Of a stretch of DNA of 64,000 bases, positions 46,561 to 58,129 are shown one piece after another. Origin of the DNA: Ophioderma brevispina (taxonomy: Eukaryota > Echinodermata > Ophiuroidea > Amphilepidida > Ophiodermatidae). The stretch lies in the NCBI GenBank assembly GCA_023653785.1, contig JAMKCH010088190.1, forward strand, positions 62,001 through 126,000, written 5' to 3'. The notes under the pieces are model-generated. The model saw only the letters and a program-made list of their open reading frames with translations, ran no database searches and had not been told where the DNA came from. Within the stretch, counting starts at the first letter, position 1, and every line of letters begins with the position of its first letter. The position numbers and the translations under genes are program-made.

Positions 46561-47527
46561 CATGCATGTTGAATCACGTTATTAGGCGAAGTCCAAATAT
46601 ACATACATTTTTACTTAAGACCATGAAGACTGCCAAAGATAGCAAAAAATCTTGCTTCGATTTCCCCTAATAGAAGTGTTTGGCTTGCAGATCCATGTAT
46701 ACACGTTAACTTTCAACAAATACACAGCTAAAACGTTCGGTAACATCATGCCTAACTATCAGTATATGCCTAACCATATAACCACGGTCTATACAACTGG
46801 ACAACTCCCATTGATATAACTCCATGGCAACTGCCCCATATCACATATCCGTGTTACCTGAAAAAAAACTTTTAAATTTAAAGTTGAAAAACTTTTAAAC
46901 ATTTTTAAATCCTAAGAAATAACACGAAGAAGTGTTTAAAAGGTGTTATTCCCAGCTTTTTAGTATGCAGATGAAATTATCCATGCAGTAATTTTGGTCT
47001 CCCTGTCGGCGTTTTTTTCCTGCGATACAAGAGGTGAACGCCACGTTAAACGTTACCTTCTGGCTTATAAAAACTCCGTAATTCAGTGATTATTTATCTT
47101 TAATGGCAACAAATCAACCGACTATCAACACCCTGAATGGGACTACAGATGTCCCCGCATCACTGGGGGTCACCGATGGGGCGAAGATGGTGTGTGTTGG
47201 GTCCAAGAAACGGTAAAGTTCGAAACGAACGCAGCTGGTTCTGTATATACATGATGTAATCCCGTATTTTGTAAAAATTAGCCAGGAGAACTTTAAAACT
47301 TCCAGATTGCACACCGGATCTGGTCTGGCACTGTGACCGAAATGTGTTTAGAAGGAAAGGTAAAAAAGTGTCAGGTCGAAGTTTAAAATGGTATGATAGT
47401 TAAAAACTGAAACTTTCTGGGTCATAGTCAGAAATTATTTTAAAGATGCAAAACAACAAAGTATCAAGATCTGTCAAACTTTCTACTGAGTAATAATAGT
47501 ACTATAATTTTAACCCCACCCCACAGG
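46561..47527. other. Non-coding stretch
   Basis: About 46860-46970 contains ACTTTTAAATTTAAAGTTG and GTGTTTAAAAGGTGTT, an AT-rich repeat like those at 37.6 and 40.6 kb. No gene seen. Confidence 0.45.
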
Positions 47528-47739
47528 CAGTGTCGTATAACCAGCTTTTTTTCAGGGGCAAAGGGGGGGGGGCACATATATCTTGGGGAGGAGCATATAT
47601 TAAAATTTGTTACTATATAGTATAGGCCTATGTTGTTTTCACTGTAAATTGGCGCGTGTGCAGAAAATCACTAATTTTTCAGGGGGGAAGATTACCCACA
47701 AGGGGAAGCTTCCCCTTCCCCCCTCCGGTTACGTCACTG
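47528..47739. mobile_element. hAT MITE, 212 bp, with 8-bp target duplication
   Basis: Ends CAGTGTCGTATAACC and GGTTACGTCACTG form the inverted repeats. The octamer CCCACAGG flanks both sides exactly (47520-47527 and 47740-47747), which is the target duplication size of hAT transposons. The interior matches both sides of 36945-37379. Too short to encode anything. Confidence 0.92.
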
Positions 47740-48365
47740 CCCACAGGGAATACTTCGATTCATTTCATGCGCATGACCCCATTGTTATTGCAATATGTTT
47801 TAAAACATTTGACTGCTTTAAATCTTTACATTTGCAAATTATTTTTGAAATTATTATAAAAGGATGTTGTTGTATACACAAGTTCAACAAATCAGAAGGA
47901 AATATTTTGCTGCGTACTAGTAATCCGCGATTCATTATAACAAAAATCTGAGAACTGATAAAATGAACACTTTTTAATGAAACAAACTATAAAACGGCGG
48001 AAAAGGGAGGCAGAGTTTTACAGCATAAATAAATACTGGTCTTAACAGTCATAAGATTCACTCTAAGTTTTGATAGAGAACTAAATATTGATATGTGATA
48101 AATCCGACTTAATTCCAAACCAAACAGTAGCATTTCCCGTGTATAAAAGTTGTAGAGGACAAGACAAGGTTTTTATACAGTTTTTAACGTTCACAAAATG
48201 GTTTAGAAAAACCGAGTTCAAAAGACGGCCATTATAGCATTCCAGAAAACGTCTCCATTTCCAAAGAGTATTTTATTCACATTATTAAGGAAATAATTCA
48301 CGGAGAGTCATGCGAACGTTAGTGGTCACGGTGGTAAAAACATATTTCAGGCAAATCTAACTATT
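47740..48365. other. Non-coding, no feature seen
   Basis: The 114-codon frame at 47607-47951 starts inside the MITE and has no family resemblance. No other feature. Confidence 0.45.
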
Positions 48366-48625
48366 CAGGGCCCGTGAATACAAGGGGAGGGGCACCACCC
48401 CCCCCCCCCCCCCACTAAAAAATCAACCCAAACCCTATATATGATATGAAAAAGCCAAATATGCAAAATTATAGGGCTTTAGGCTTTTTGTCGAAAAAGG
48501 TTACATTTCGGTTAAAAGTCTCACTTTTTCACTCAAAGTGCTCCCTTTTTTTTGCAATTTTTGAGGAAAAGTCCCCCTTTTGAAAAAAAAAATCGTCCCT
48601 CCCCTACAATCCTGGTTACGGCCTG
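48366..48625. mobile_element. hAT-like MITE, 260 bp (CAGGGCCCGTG ends)
   Basis: The left end CAGGGCCCGTGAATACAAGG and right end, inverted, CAGGCCGTAACCAGGATTGT are diverged inverted repeats. A run of 18 C lies just inside the left end. The interior has GTCTCACTTTTTC, GTGCTCCC and AAAGTCCCCC words similar in style to the 8282-8738 element. Target duplication unclear. Confidence 0.65.
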
Positions 48626-50034
48626 ATATAATTAGTGACGATCGTACGTACACTATAAATAGTGTTTACATTTTGAACACTTCAAATGTTTATAGTTAAA
48701 TAATCACACAGTAAAAGTAATAGTAAGGCAATATCCTGTCTGGTAACAACATCTGAACCTTCAACACTAAATTAACACACCCCGGAGTTAAATTCCAAAT
48801 ACCATACATGTTTAAATTTTAGGTATATAAGCGCCATGTTCGTTTAAATTTAAATGATTAGTATTTAATTCTTAAACATGGTTCGTTTCTTCGTTCGTTC
48901 AAGTCCAAAATCACAGTCGAAGATCCGTCTTTACCAGCTGATAGTTCCATCATCCCGGTTGATCAGGCCTGGAATTCCTCCCGGGGACTTGCAAACCTCA
49001 CAGTCATCTATGATATAGCTAATGGTTTTGTGGGCTCTCCAATCGCAGTTTGGTGATGTTCTACTCCGATCTTGTGAAGGTCGCGATCTTAAACATGGCG
49101 TTTAGTTCTTAAAGGACACTAATGTCCAAGATTTTTTTGTCAAGCTCAGTATTTTGCCTTACATTCCTACAATATATTTACCTACTCCGAATTCCCCCGA
49201 AAAAATAATACAATTTGATGTAAAATTAACAAAATAGAGGTCATTTTTAATTTTTGGCTTTTTTGACATACGAAGAAAACGGTCGGATTTTTCTCCACGG
49301 CTTCATTGATCAAAAGCGCCCAATTTTGGCTCTCCTCGGGACGTCAAAGTGATGACCAAAACTCGTGTTGACTCGAATTGGTTTATTGCTGACACTGTAT
49401 ATTGATGGATTAATGAAAGTAATATAAAATTGAAAAATAAGTTTCAGAATTACATATTTTGTTTTCAATCGTTGTGTTTTAATTATTATTGATATAAACA
49501 CATCGATCGCAGTTATAGGACAGTGGCAACACTGCGATTGATGGCACAACGACGGCAAATTATGGATGGTCATCACTTTGACGGCACCATTTGCCTGCGA
49601 TGTGGATTTGTCTGAATCGTTTTTCGAGTAGCTATTGGGCGGAAAAATTAAAGGGCAATACTCACAATGTTGACACTTTTCAACTTATTTTGATTTATAT
49701 TAATCTACTTTACTTAAGCTTTCCATCCAGACCAAATTTTCCAAATATTCAGAAGCATGACATATTTCCTTTAAAATTAAACCTCTATGCACATTAGAAT
49801 TCTTTCGTGTTTTAATTTAGTGTTTAGGTGTTTGCAACATTGTTGCCTCCTCTATATACTTTTTTAATGTGCATGTGGATGTTTAAAACCAAAATTTGAA
49901 AAAAAAGATTTAAGTTCACTAATTCTTTATGGTCAAGGCTTTCACAGGGTCAAAAAAAGATGTATATAGCCTATTAATTCGACACACGCATAATTGTTAA
50001 CTCTCTCCCTGTCGTGTCGAAGTGCACTCGATAC
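48626..50034. other. Non-coding stretch
   Basis: Contains GTTTAAATTT words around 48.67-48.89 kb. Frames at 49310-49797 have no recognisable domain. No gene supported. Confidence 0.45.
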
Positions 50035-50270
50035 ACGCATTATGGTTTTGTCATTTTGGATTTTTTGGTTAAACCCATTGCAAATTATTTATTTTCGTGG
50101 GCATATCAAATTCAGCCGTAAAATGCATTGAATGAGTCTAAACAAGCCCTAGTCTTTGTTTTTTTGGGTTTTTAGATGGGTTCCCAAATGACCTGCAAAT
50201 ATTTGGCAAACTGTCCTCAAGTGTCTCTGACTTATGTGTTATAACACTTATACACAATTGCCCCGCACGG
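50035..50270 (+). mobile_element. Dispersed hairpin-bearing MITE family, copy 2
   Basis: AAAATGCATTGAATGAGTCT, AAACAAGCC, TTTTTAGATGGGTTCCCAAA, TGACCTGCAAATATTTGG and TTATGTGTTATAACAC match the 63420-63944 element in the same orientation. Ends are decayed. Confidence 0.6.
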
Positions 50271-50877
50271 AGTTTGGGCTGCCTTTCTAATAACGTGATA
50301 ATCCCTTTTCCTGCTCACAGTAACTTTGACGATTAATTCTCCTAATTTTAAACCATAATTACCCCCTTTTGCTATGTTTGCGGAAGTCAAGTGGAGTCAA
50401 AATGTCAATATCCTTTTTTTTAATAAAAATATCATTTATAATGATCTTTTTTTAATAAGCACAGAATGCATTCTCTATCAGAACAAATTGTTCTCTCAGG
50501 AGATTTTTTACAGAACTCAAAAAGTTCCCAGAAGAAAAACATTGCAGGAAGCATTTTTTTGGTTCTATAAAAACATTTTGGGTTCTATTTTCAAATGACC
50601 TCTTAAAAATGGTCTGTATCACGTTTGGAGAACTTATTTAGGGTTCTCTTTAGATGCAACTTTATAGATGTTCACACATCTAATAGTGAATTCCTTGGTT
50701 CCTGAAATTTCCTCCAAATTTTCAAAGAAATCCAGAATAGATAACCAAAGTGTACATTTGAGAAAATAATGGTTCACCCTATAGCACCCATTTCCCCCCT
50801 CTACAGAACCCTTTCCCCAATTAAGAAACAAAGTGCCGTACAAGCTCTAAAGAACCATTATTCAGTGCAGACGATAG

Positions 50878-50905
50878 CGTACTTGTACGTATACGTACAA
50901 GTACG
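50878..50905. repeat. 28-nt perfect palindrome
   Basis: CGTACTTGTACGTA followed by its exact reverse complement TACGTACAAGTACG. It has an inverted, near-identical echo at 51290-51318. Confidence 0.95.
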
Positions 50906-51673
50906 TACATACGTCACCAAATTATAAAGAAATACAAAAGAATTTTACAAAATCCTCTCGGGATTCTCAGTTTTTATATGAGCAAGGATACAAATTTCAG
51001 AACTGATGCCAAACAACATTATAAACAAATTCTATGTGCCAAAATTTTGATTTTATGTGTCGAAATTTAATTATTGAAAAAATGTCACTGATGAGGTCAT
51101 ATCAATTTTCTTAATTTTTTTATTGACAAAAGATATCAAAAATCCGCACATACATTTTGTTGATAAGCTTTAAAGCTATAGAAGATTACAGCTTCAGAAC
51201 TGTAAAAATAAAATGTCCCAGGGTGAAGTGTTAAAAAAATAATGTATTTCTTTAAAAAGTTGCATTGCATTGTGGGAAATTGTGACGTGTGTACGTACTT
51301 CTACGTATACGTACTTGTACGCTTTCTTCTGGTCTGTTATTGGTTCTATGAATCCATACAACAACTTTTTTGGGCCAAGATCATTCAGGTTTTTACACCA
51401 CAAAAAGTTCTAAACTATTCTGAGACAGGTTCTACATCAATCTGAGACGGTTATAAAGATCCCAATGGTTCTACAAAACCTAATTTTTTTTCTTAAAGTG
51501 ACATGAGATTTTTTTAGGATACGAATTTCTCTCAAATTTCATGGAATCGGTTGTAGACCACCTACCGAGAACGTTTCGAAGGCTTATTGAACAAACAAGT
51601 GCAAAAGAAAACCGCAAACCTTGTTTTGAACTTGCCTGCTAGCGTAATCGTCCCCATAGAACACCGTGCTTTG

Positions 51674-51699
51674 ACTTTCTGTCGTGCACGACAGAAAGT
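51674..51699. repeat. 26-nt perfect palindrome
   Basis: ACTTTCTGTCGTG is followed immediately by its exact complement CACGACAGAAAGT. It lies in the GGTTCT-rich region. No known binding site recognised. Confidence 0.95.
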
Positions 51700-51999
51700 A
51701 CTAAATCATCATCTATACATAAAGACGTCGTATTTGGCTTATTCACTTCAGGTGTGTTCTAATGCATTGGTAAGCATTCCAAATATGCAAAAAACTGGGG
51801 TTCGACAAAAATTGGGGGCGCTTCTTTCTGGAAATCTCCTCATGTCTCTTTAAAGAAGAACCAAAAAGGGTCTTTAGAGGTCAAAGAACGTTTTCAGAAT
51901 AATTTTGAGTGAGAACAAAAATGGTTCTAAGTAGAACCTTTTTCAGACTGCTAAATCCTCTTACCGCGGGCAAAACATTATAAAACAAAAGGTATTACT

Positions 52000-52400
52000 G
52001 TAGAGGTCTATCCGGAGGTTGTTTATCCGAAGGATTGCTATTTCGAGGGTTTGCTTGTCCTAAAATTTGTTATTCCGAAGGTTCGTTTATCCGAAGGTTC
52101 ATTTTTCCGAGGGCTTATTAATCCGAAGGTTCGTTTATCCGAAAAAAAAAATAAGTTTCGTTTATCCGAAAATGAAATAAGATTCGTTAGCTTATTCATT
52201 TTCGGATCAACGAACCATACTTCATTTTCGGATCAACGAACCTTCGGATAAACGAACCTTCGGAATGACAAACCTTCGGAATCAAGACACAAATGTTCGG
52301 ATCAGCGAACCTTCGGAATAACGCTTACGTAGATATAGGAAATTCCCGTGTTCGGATTAATGAAAATTTCGGATAAACGAACCTTCAGGATAATGAATCT
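52000..52400. repeat. Inverted tandem array of CCGAAGGTTCGTTTAT units
   Basis: The left half (52000-52185) repeats TCCGAAGGTTCGTTTATCCG on the plus strand. The right half (52200-52400) repeats its reverse complement, CGGATAAACGAACCTTCGG. The axis is near 52190, around GTTCGTTAGC-like sequence. Unit length is about 17-18 bases with slippage, so the whole forms a roughly 400-base fold-back. Confidence 0.9.
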
Positions 52401-52879
52401 TCTAATAATGAACAACAGCCTAGCTGATAAACGTATGAAGCTATATGAACAAAGTGAAATTAATCCGATCCCTTCTGAACTGAATTTGATGGGGTAATTC
52501 AAATCACGGAGTTATGTATAGCACAGTTTATGGTCTAAAATTGAAAACATGATCTCTTTAACATCTGAGCTTGACCAACTTCTCTAACAGCGAAGGATGG
52601 AGTTACTCTGATAGTGCAGTGTCATCTGTGATCAAGGCACGGAAACTCTTTTCTAGGACGTCCTTCTCCAATCGCCCCTAAGCTAAAAAGGAAACAAAAA
52701 CAGAAGATGTACTATTAAGTATTTTGAGGTTCTTAAGACATAAGCGAAATCTTCATGGCACTGGGGCACAAAAAGGTGTAGTCCAGGGGTGTAGCCCAAC
52801 GAATTTCGTATAGAGTACAAGATGAACACTGTACATGTCTTCAACAATAGAAAAGAAAATAGAACGAACAAAAACATAA
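52401..52879. other. Non-coding, no feature seen
   Basis: No exon or repeat recognised apart from the array edge. Confidence 0.45.
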
Positions 52880-53125
52880 TCTAAGACACAAAGACACGTC
52901 TTCCAGTCAGACATATCTCCAGAATGGTGACAAAGGACACGCCTTACAAAACCGAAGTGTCTTGCATAAAAACATGACTTGTAAATTTACGTCCTTGCAA
53001 GAGACGACATTTGAAAAACATGTCTTGCATTAGACATGACTTGGTTTCTAAATAGATACCTTTTTGACACACAAAAAAAACTGTGGACACTTGAAGTGTC
53101 TTCGCCAGACACCATTTTACAGAGA
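52880..53125. mobile_element. Third copy of the GACATGTCTT MITE family
   Basis: AGACACGTCTTCCAGTCAGA, CATATCTCCAGAATGG, GGACACGCCTTACAAAACCG, AAGTGTCTTGCATAAAAACA and CGCCAGACACCATTTTACAG follow the order of the 30843-31186 element. The right end is intact in outline; the left end is lost. Confidence 0.7.
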
Positions 53126-53154
53126 GGATTGGAGTTCGGATCATCAAGTTATTG

Positions 53155-53545
53155 GGTGTTATTATTATGATCATCTCACATCATCATCATATCAGCATAG
53201 CATCTCCTTCTTCATCATCTTCTCTTCATCATCATCTATCATCTTTCATCATCTTCTTCATCTCTTCATCTTCTTCAACTTCATCGTCATCATCTCATCA
53301 TCAGCGTCACGTCGTCATCGTCATATCATCTCATCGTCATCGTCATCGTCGTCGTCATCGTCATCCTCATCATCATCATCACCACCATCATCATCTTCTT
53401 TTCATCCTTCTTCATCATCTTCCCTCATCTTCTTCATCTTCTTCATAATCTTTTATCTTCATCTTCAATCATCATCATCATCATGTGCACCATCATCTTC
53501 GCTTCGCCGCACCCGACGACGACCACCCCCACCACCACGCCATCC
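53155..53545. repeat. TCA/TCG/TTC trinucleotide low-complexity tract
   Basis: About 390 bases of TCATCA, TCGTCA and TCTTCA repeats, ending in CCACCACC. It generates long Ser-, His- and Pro-rich frames (up to 187 codons at 53064-53627) that are repeat artefacts with no domain. Confidence 0.92.
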
Positions 53546-54487
53546 TCCTCCTCCCATCGCTCGAATTCGGTATAGCGAATCAAATTATGCATGGAGAATC
53601 CAAGTTGAAACAATTTGTCACTCCTAACTTAAAAAACTATCAGGCCTAATTTTTTAGAACTCTACAGCAAAACTTCCGAGCTGGAGTTTTAGATTCTTAA
53701 AAGCAAATAACGGTGCTCTATCTCAACACCGACAATAATTTAGGCGTGTGTAGTTACAAATGACCACCAGTGATTTAAAAAAAATAACCGCATCAGGGCA
53801 GATAGTTATGGCAGTGATTGTGTTTCAAATTAAAGATCATAATTAATTGCGGTTAGCGGAAAATAGGCCTAATACCAGATACAGCTGTTGACTAAAATTG
53901 CATACGAAACGCCGGCTAAGAGATGACTAAACAAGAACGCACCTGGACACCATCCTACTGTTTCCTTTCTGCCACTTGATTAAAGCTACAGTTTTATTAC
54001 ATCAATCAACGGCTGAACCGTTCCACGACTTGTGAACAAATCGGCTTTACTTAAGCTAAAAGATATTCTATTTTGCTTTGAATATTATTACTTTATATTA
54101 TTATTTGGGTCCTTGATTTGTTCGTGATAAGCCATTGTTCCTTAATGATATCCATTTTGATTAGTTTTGTTTGGATGTTGCAACATGGCGCTGATTAAGC
54201 TGCTGCCTTGATTGCCATTGTTTTCTGTTTCATTAGTTTGTTGTATGTCTCTGGCAAATTAGCCTACGGGTTACGATACGAATTAAATAAACACAGTTTA
54301 TTTATATTATTATTATTATCAGGTGGGCATTTGTTTGGTCATTCAAAAAGACCACGTGGTCATTGTTTTTCTTATTCAATACCCGCTCATCATAGCCGTG
54401 TAGGCTGGGGTCCTCTGCCGAATCATAAGGTTCACTATTCATGGTTCGTTAGTCATCAGAAAAGGGTTCGTTAGTCCTAACGTGGGT
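53546..54487. other. Non-coding, no feature seen
   Basis: No recognisable exon or repeat. The 88-codon frame at 54208-54474 has no family resemblance. Confidence 0.45.
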
Positions 54488-55025
54488 ACGTGTTGTCCAG
54501 TGACTTGAGCGCTCGCACCCGCAATCCAAAGGTCTGGGTTCGAGTCCCACTGCTACCAACGCGTTGTGTCCACTGACCTCTACAAAGGATAGCGGGCCTA
54601 GCCGCAACAGTTGAATTGTCACCGGTAAACAACAGGAAGGTGGTTTTGGACCTCTACAATATTGCGGAAAACAATGCATACACCTGCTGCTGCACACATT
54701 TCCAACAAATAATGTTCTATGTTTGAACAAGTGTAATGCATTGTTTACCGCCATATTGTAGAGGTTCCCATCCCAACTTCCAGATGTTTCAATCGGCGAC
54801 GCTGACCCGCTATCCATGTGTAGGGGTCATTGGGTGTGTCCTTGATTAAGGCGCTTTACCTTAATTACTCCTCTCCACCCAGGTGTATAAATGGGTACCA
54901 GTATTATTCAATGCTGGGAAAGTAACAGACTCGCTGTGCGGGAGGAGTGGCGAACCCCCCACAGCAAACATAATATACGGAGGAGTCTGGCCCAAACGCT
55001 AAGGAAAGAGAGATGGGCACTCCGC
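54488..55025 (+). mobile_element. tRNA-derived SINE, interrupted by a MITE
   Basis: A tRNA-like head with B box GGTTCGAGTCC (54538-54548) and an A-box-like TGTCCAGTGAC near 54494 is followed, after the MITE at 54572-54834, by a core domain: TTGATTAAGGCGCTTTACC, CTCCACCCAGGTGTATAAAT and GGGTACCAG. The body continues as GCGGGAGGAGTGGCGAACCC and ends near GGCACGACGACTTTTTT. The 33180-33310 remnant shares the core. Without the insert the SINE is about 270 bases. Its own target duplication is unclear. Confidence 0.8.
54572..54834. mobile_element. 263-bp foldback MITE nested in the SINE
   Basis: Flanked by a 7-bp direct repeat TGTGTCC (54565-54571 and 54835-54841). The halves pair over about 100 bases: GACCTCTACAAAGGATAGCG against its partner near 54808-54829, and CCTCTACAATATTGCGG with AACAATGCAT against 54736-54764. 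Frames crossing it (122 codons, minus) are by-products. Superfamily is not certain; a 7-8-bp duplication would suit hAT. Confidence 0.85.
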
Positions 55026-55440
55026 GCAAGAGCTTGCTCGGCACGACGACTTTTTTAAAGGGTTAGGGTTAATGTTAGGATTTAGCACAACTGCATGCTA
55101 TGATTTCAGATTTGAAAAGCCCGATTGCCAAAACAATTGATGTGTACTTATATTTCCATCATTATACCCATGGACAAGTCTGCGTTGTTCAAATACCAGT
55201 TTTTCTATCTTGTGTCAGGGCGGGGGCGGGGGGGGGGGAGGACACGATCTGCTCGTTTGGCATTGGGGATTTCCATGCCTAAGAAAATGATGCTCCGTGG
55301 ACAAGTCTGTTGCTGGACTTATTGCTTAGTGGACAAATCTTAGAACCATAAACCAAAATGAAAAATTTTTCAGGCAACCGGCTCAATACCCATCTTTATG
55401 ATAACATAAAATCCACAGATATCAAATTAAACTAGAATTT
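55026..55440. other. Non-coding, no feature seen
   Basis: A G-rich run lies near 55218-55240. No exon supported. Confidence 0.45.
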
Positions 55441-55494
55441 CGCGTTCTCGGCTTTCGCGCTCGCCTAATTCAAAGAATATAAGCTGTGGGCCGC

Positions 55495-55935
55495 CCCATG
55501 GACCTTGACCTGGCAAATGACCTGTGACATAATCAACATAGGGGATCGCATGGTGCAACCCCTGACAGAAGTTTGGTTTCCAATTGACTTCAACTTTTCA
55601 TTTATGTCATTTTACATTTTTAGCAGCCATTTTTTTCCAATTTGACCCATCACATGAGCCTTTGACCTTGGCCCAGACCCTTTGATGACCTCATCAACTA
55701 TGAGGGCCCCATGGTGCAAACCTATGACAGAAGTATTGTTCCAATTGAACTTCAACTTTTCAATTAGGTGCAATTTTACCATTTTTAGCCCATTTTCCAA
55801 CTGACCTCACATGGACCTTTGACCTTGGACACATACCTTTGACATCATCAACATATAAGGATCCCATGATGCACCCTATGACAGAAAGTTGGTTCCAAGT
55901 GAACTCAACTTTTCAATTGAGGTCGATTTAAAAAA
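55495..55935. repeat. ~160-bp tandem repeat, three copies
   Basis: Three units share CATGG(A/C)CCTTTGACCTTG, CATCATCAACATA, CCCATGGTGCA, CTATGACAGAAGT and TTCCAATTGAACTTCAACTT. TGACAGAA anchors fall near 55562, 55725 and 55879. A CACACACATAC tail follows to about 55985. An internal reading frame is not conserved between units. Confidence 0.85.
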
Positions 55936-56241
55936 AACTTAACAATTTTAGTGACACACACATAACATCACACACACATACACACGCCCACAAAAACGGA
56001 TTGCCTAAGTGGTCTCAGTATAGTACGATGGAGGCCCAAAAAAAAGTGGAAAAATATCACTTTCATTTTGGGGAAGTTATTGGGTACCCTGTACCGAGGG
56101 CAATTTTGGAGGGGTCTCCACCACGCATTCATGCAGAGGCAAGTTGAGTATCCGAGGATCTATATAATAACCCCCCGGAATGACCCCAGCGGGTAGTGTT
56201 GATTACCGGAGACCGTGATTGCACCACAGAAAAACACTTAA

Positions 56242-56790
56242 AGCAATAACAGCACATTTTTGGACGAGCACCCCTATTTTCTGGCTATTTGAGATTTTTG
56301 CACATTGCATGAGTACTGGCTAGTAAACACTATACCGGTGAATGGTCGAGCTCAACATTCGTGTCACAAAATAAGGAATTCAGTGTAGTTCAAATAATTA
56401 ATATGAGATCTCCGATAATAATTCAGCGGCTTTTGGAAACGTCCTTCAATACGAAATAGCCGGGAAATTGCGACTGTAGGGGGGCCTAGGTTTAGCTATC
56501 CATTAGTTGTTCATTGGGTTCAGGCAAGTCAAGTAGAGGTCGTTTCGTGAGTTGGATTATTTCCGGAACTATTCACCATGGACGGACATTCAATGCTGCC
56601 GTTTCCAGCTCCGACATTAAATTACAATCAAGGATCCCAATCTAATTACAAAATCCCTCTTTTATGAGATACGCATTTGAGCATTACCATCACACACAGG
56701 TTAATGTTTAGACAATTACCAACATAAACTGTGCAAAAAATCTCAAATTTGAAAATTGGGGGACCTCCTTCAAAAAATGTGTGTTATTGC
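56242..56790. mobile_element. TTAA-flanked foldback MITE, AGCAATAAC family copy 2
   Basis: Starts AGCAATAACAGCAC after TTAA (56238-56241) and ends GTGTGTTATTGC before TTAA (56791-56794). The two halves match in inverted orientation over about 230-270 bases. The right arm matches the left 290 bases of 24306-24778 (GGATCC, TAATTACAAAATC, GGACGGACATT). No coding content. Confidence 0.85.
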
Positions 56791-57535
56791 TTAAGGGGGG
56801 AGTAAGCCGCATTTAATTATATAAACTCCTCATCTTGATTGAATGACTTGATCCAAATACCGCATCGGTAAGGTTTACCCCATATTTAAATCTGTTTTGA
56901 TATGGAGCTAAATCACGACTGGAAAGAGTATAAAAAGTAAATTGGTAACCCATACACGTCACTTTTCGCAATAACATCCCAAATTAAACACATTTTAGCC
57001 CTTAAGATTTCACAAAATTTCATGCCGTCTTACAGAAGGGACCACCAGACTCTTCAAACTATGAGGCGCGGCAATTGACACGGAGGAAAATATCAAAATC
57101 ATTACAATGGCTAAAAGGTCAACCGAGAGATTTCACATGCCAGGTGTCCCGAAAAATATTGAAAATTCGGATTTTTGCATTGATGTAAAGTTTTTTTCCT
57201 CAAAAAATTACCCCCACTGAAAGACTAAGCTGAGAAATATTTTTGGTACAAAAAATGTTAAACTTCTAATTTCGTACAGGAGCCAATACTAAATTCAGCC
57301 ATGTTTTATATGAAATATGAGCACATAAAAAGCCTTTTGTTTTCACTTTCAATGCCTTTGCTGTAGCCAATACAAGGTAAGAATTATATTGAGGGTATTG
57401 CGGGTCTTTCTATATGTATGAAAGAACTACAAATGACACAATATATGGACGACTCAAATCTATCGTTGCACCGTAATGCTGCGCGATTATTACAATATCC
57501 AGTCTATAGGCCTAGTTGAAGCATAAACAAAAAAA
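56791..57535. other. Non-coding, no feature seen
   Basis: No exon or repeat recognised. Confidence 0.45.
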
Positions 57536-57632
57536 AATGACTCTCGTGGGGATCGAACAGGGCCGCTCGATCACAAAAAGACACAAGGGTTCAGGGCGGG
57601 GAAGACCGCTAATCCACCTCGCTCCACCTTTG
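57536..57632 (-). mobile_element. tRNA-like SINE head (long variable region)
   Basis: On the minus strand A box TGGATTAGCGG (57606-57616) and B box GTTCGATCCCC (57548-57558) are 47 bases apart, wider than in standard tRNAs, which recalls tRNAs with a long variable arm (Ser/Leu type). Acceptor-stem pairing is not evident, so a SINE or tRNA pseudogene is likelier than a working tRNA. Confidence 0.6.
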
Positions 57633-58129
57633 TCCTTCGTCAAAGACGACCATTCTACTTATTATCCATGGACAATAATATGATTTTTCTTGCAATCGTC
57701 GTTGACGGTATTTATTTTATACAGCTGTATCCGACGAAAAACAGTGTTACAACCGAGTTCGCATGGAAGTAAATGGGCGACATTAAAACAAACCTGGAGG
57801 AAAACTATCAAATGTTTAATTATCTGAAACTTGATTAAAACACGGTATTACAAATATTATGGGAGCAATATATCTGAATTTCCACATGGTAACCAAGGAT
57901 AATGTGAAATGGATCAAATCCAATAATTCGAAGCCAATCATATAATTTTATGACAATTTCAACTTATTTCAAAGATTTTTAATTGAATTAATGGTTGTGA
58001 GAATTTGATCCGTAAAGTGAATAAAAACCGTACGATAAAAACCACCATGTAATAAGCGTTGTTGGCGTGTGCGTCTTTCAAGAACGAGGTCATTAATGAT
58101 ATTCTACTTAAGGAGAACCTGTACCAAGA
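57633..58129. other. Non-coding, no feature seen
   Basis: No exon or repeat recognised. Confidence 0.45.

Larger units (their letters stand above)
50510..51950. repeat. GGTTCT-rich repeat with internal inverted symmetry
   Basis: GGTTCT and AGAACC words recur at both ends (for example TTTGGTTCTATAAAAAC, TCTAAAGAACCATTATTCAG, CCCAATGGTTCTAC, AAATGGTTCTAAGTAGAACC). A TACGTA-rich segment at 50876-50920 is matched in inverted orientation by 51286-51323 (GTACTTCTACGTATACGTAC). The vocabulary matches the start of the window. No coding region is supported, including the 88-codon frame at 51587-51853. Confidence 0.5.

Noticed and set aside
53064..53627. 187-codon plus-strand reading frame, the longest in the window
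   Set aside because: It is Ser/His/Pro-rich only because it crosses the TCA/TCG trinucleotide tract; the other frames of the tract are also open and no domain is present.
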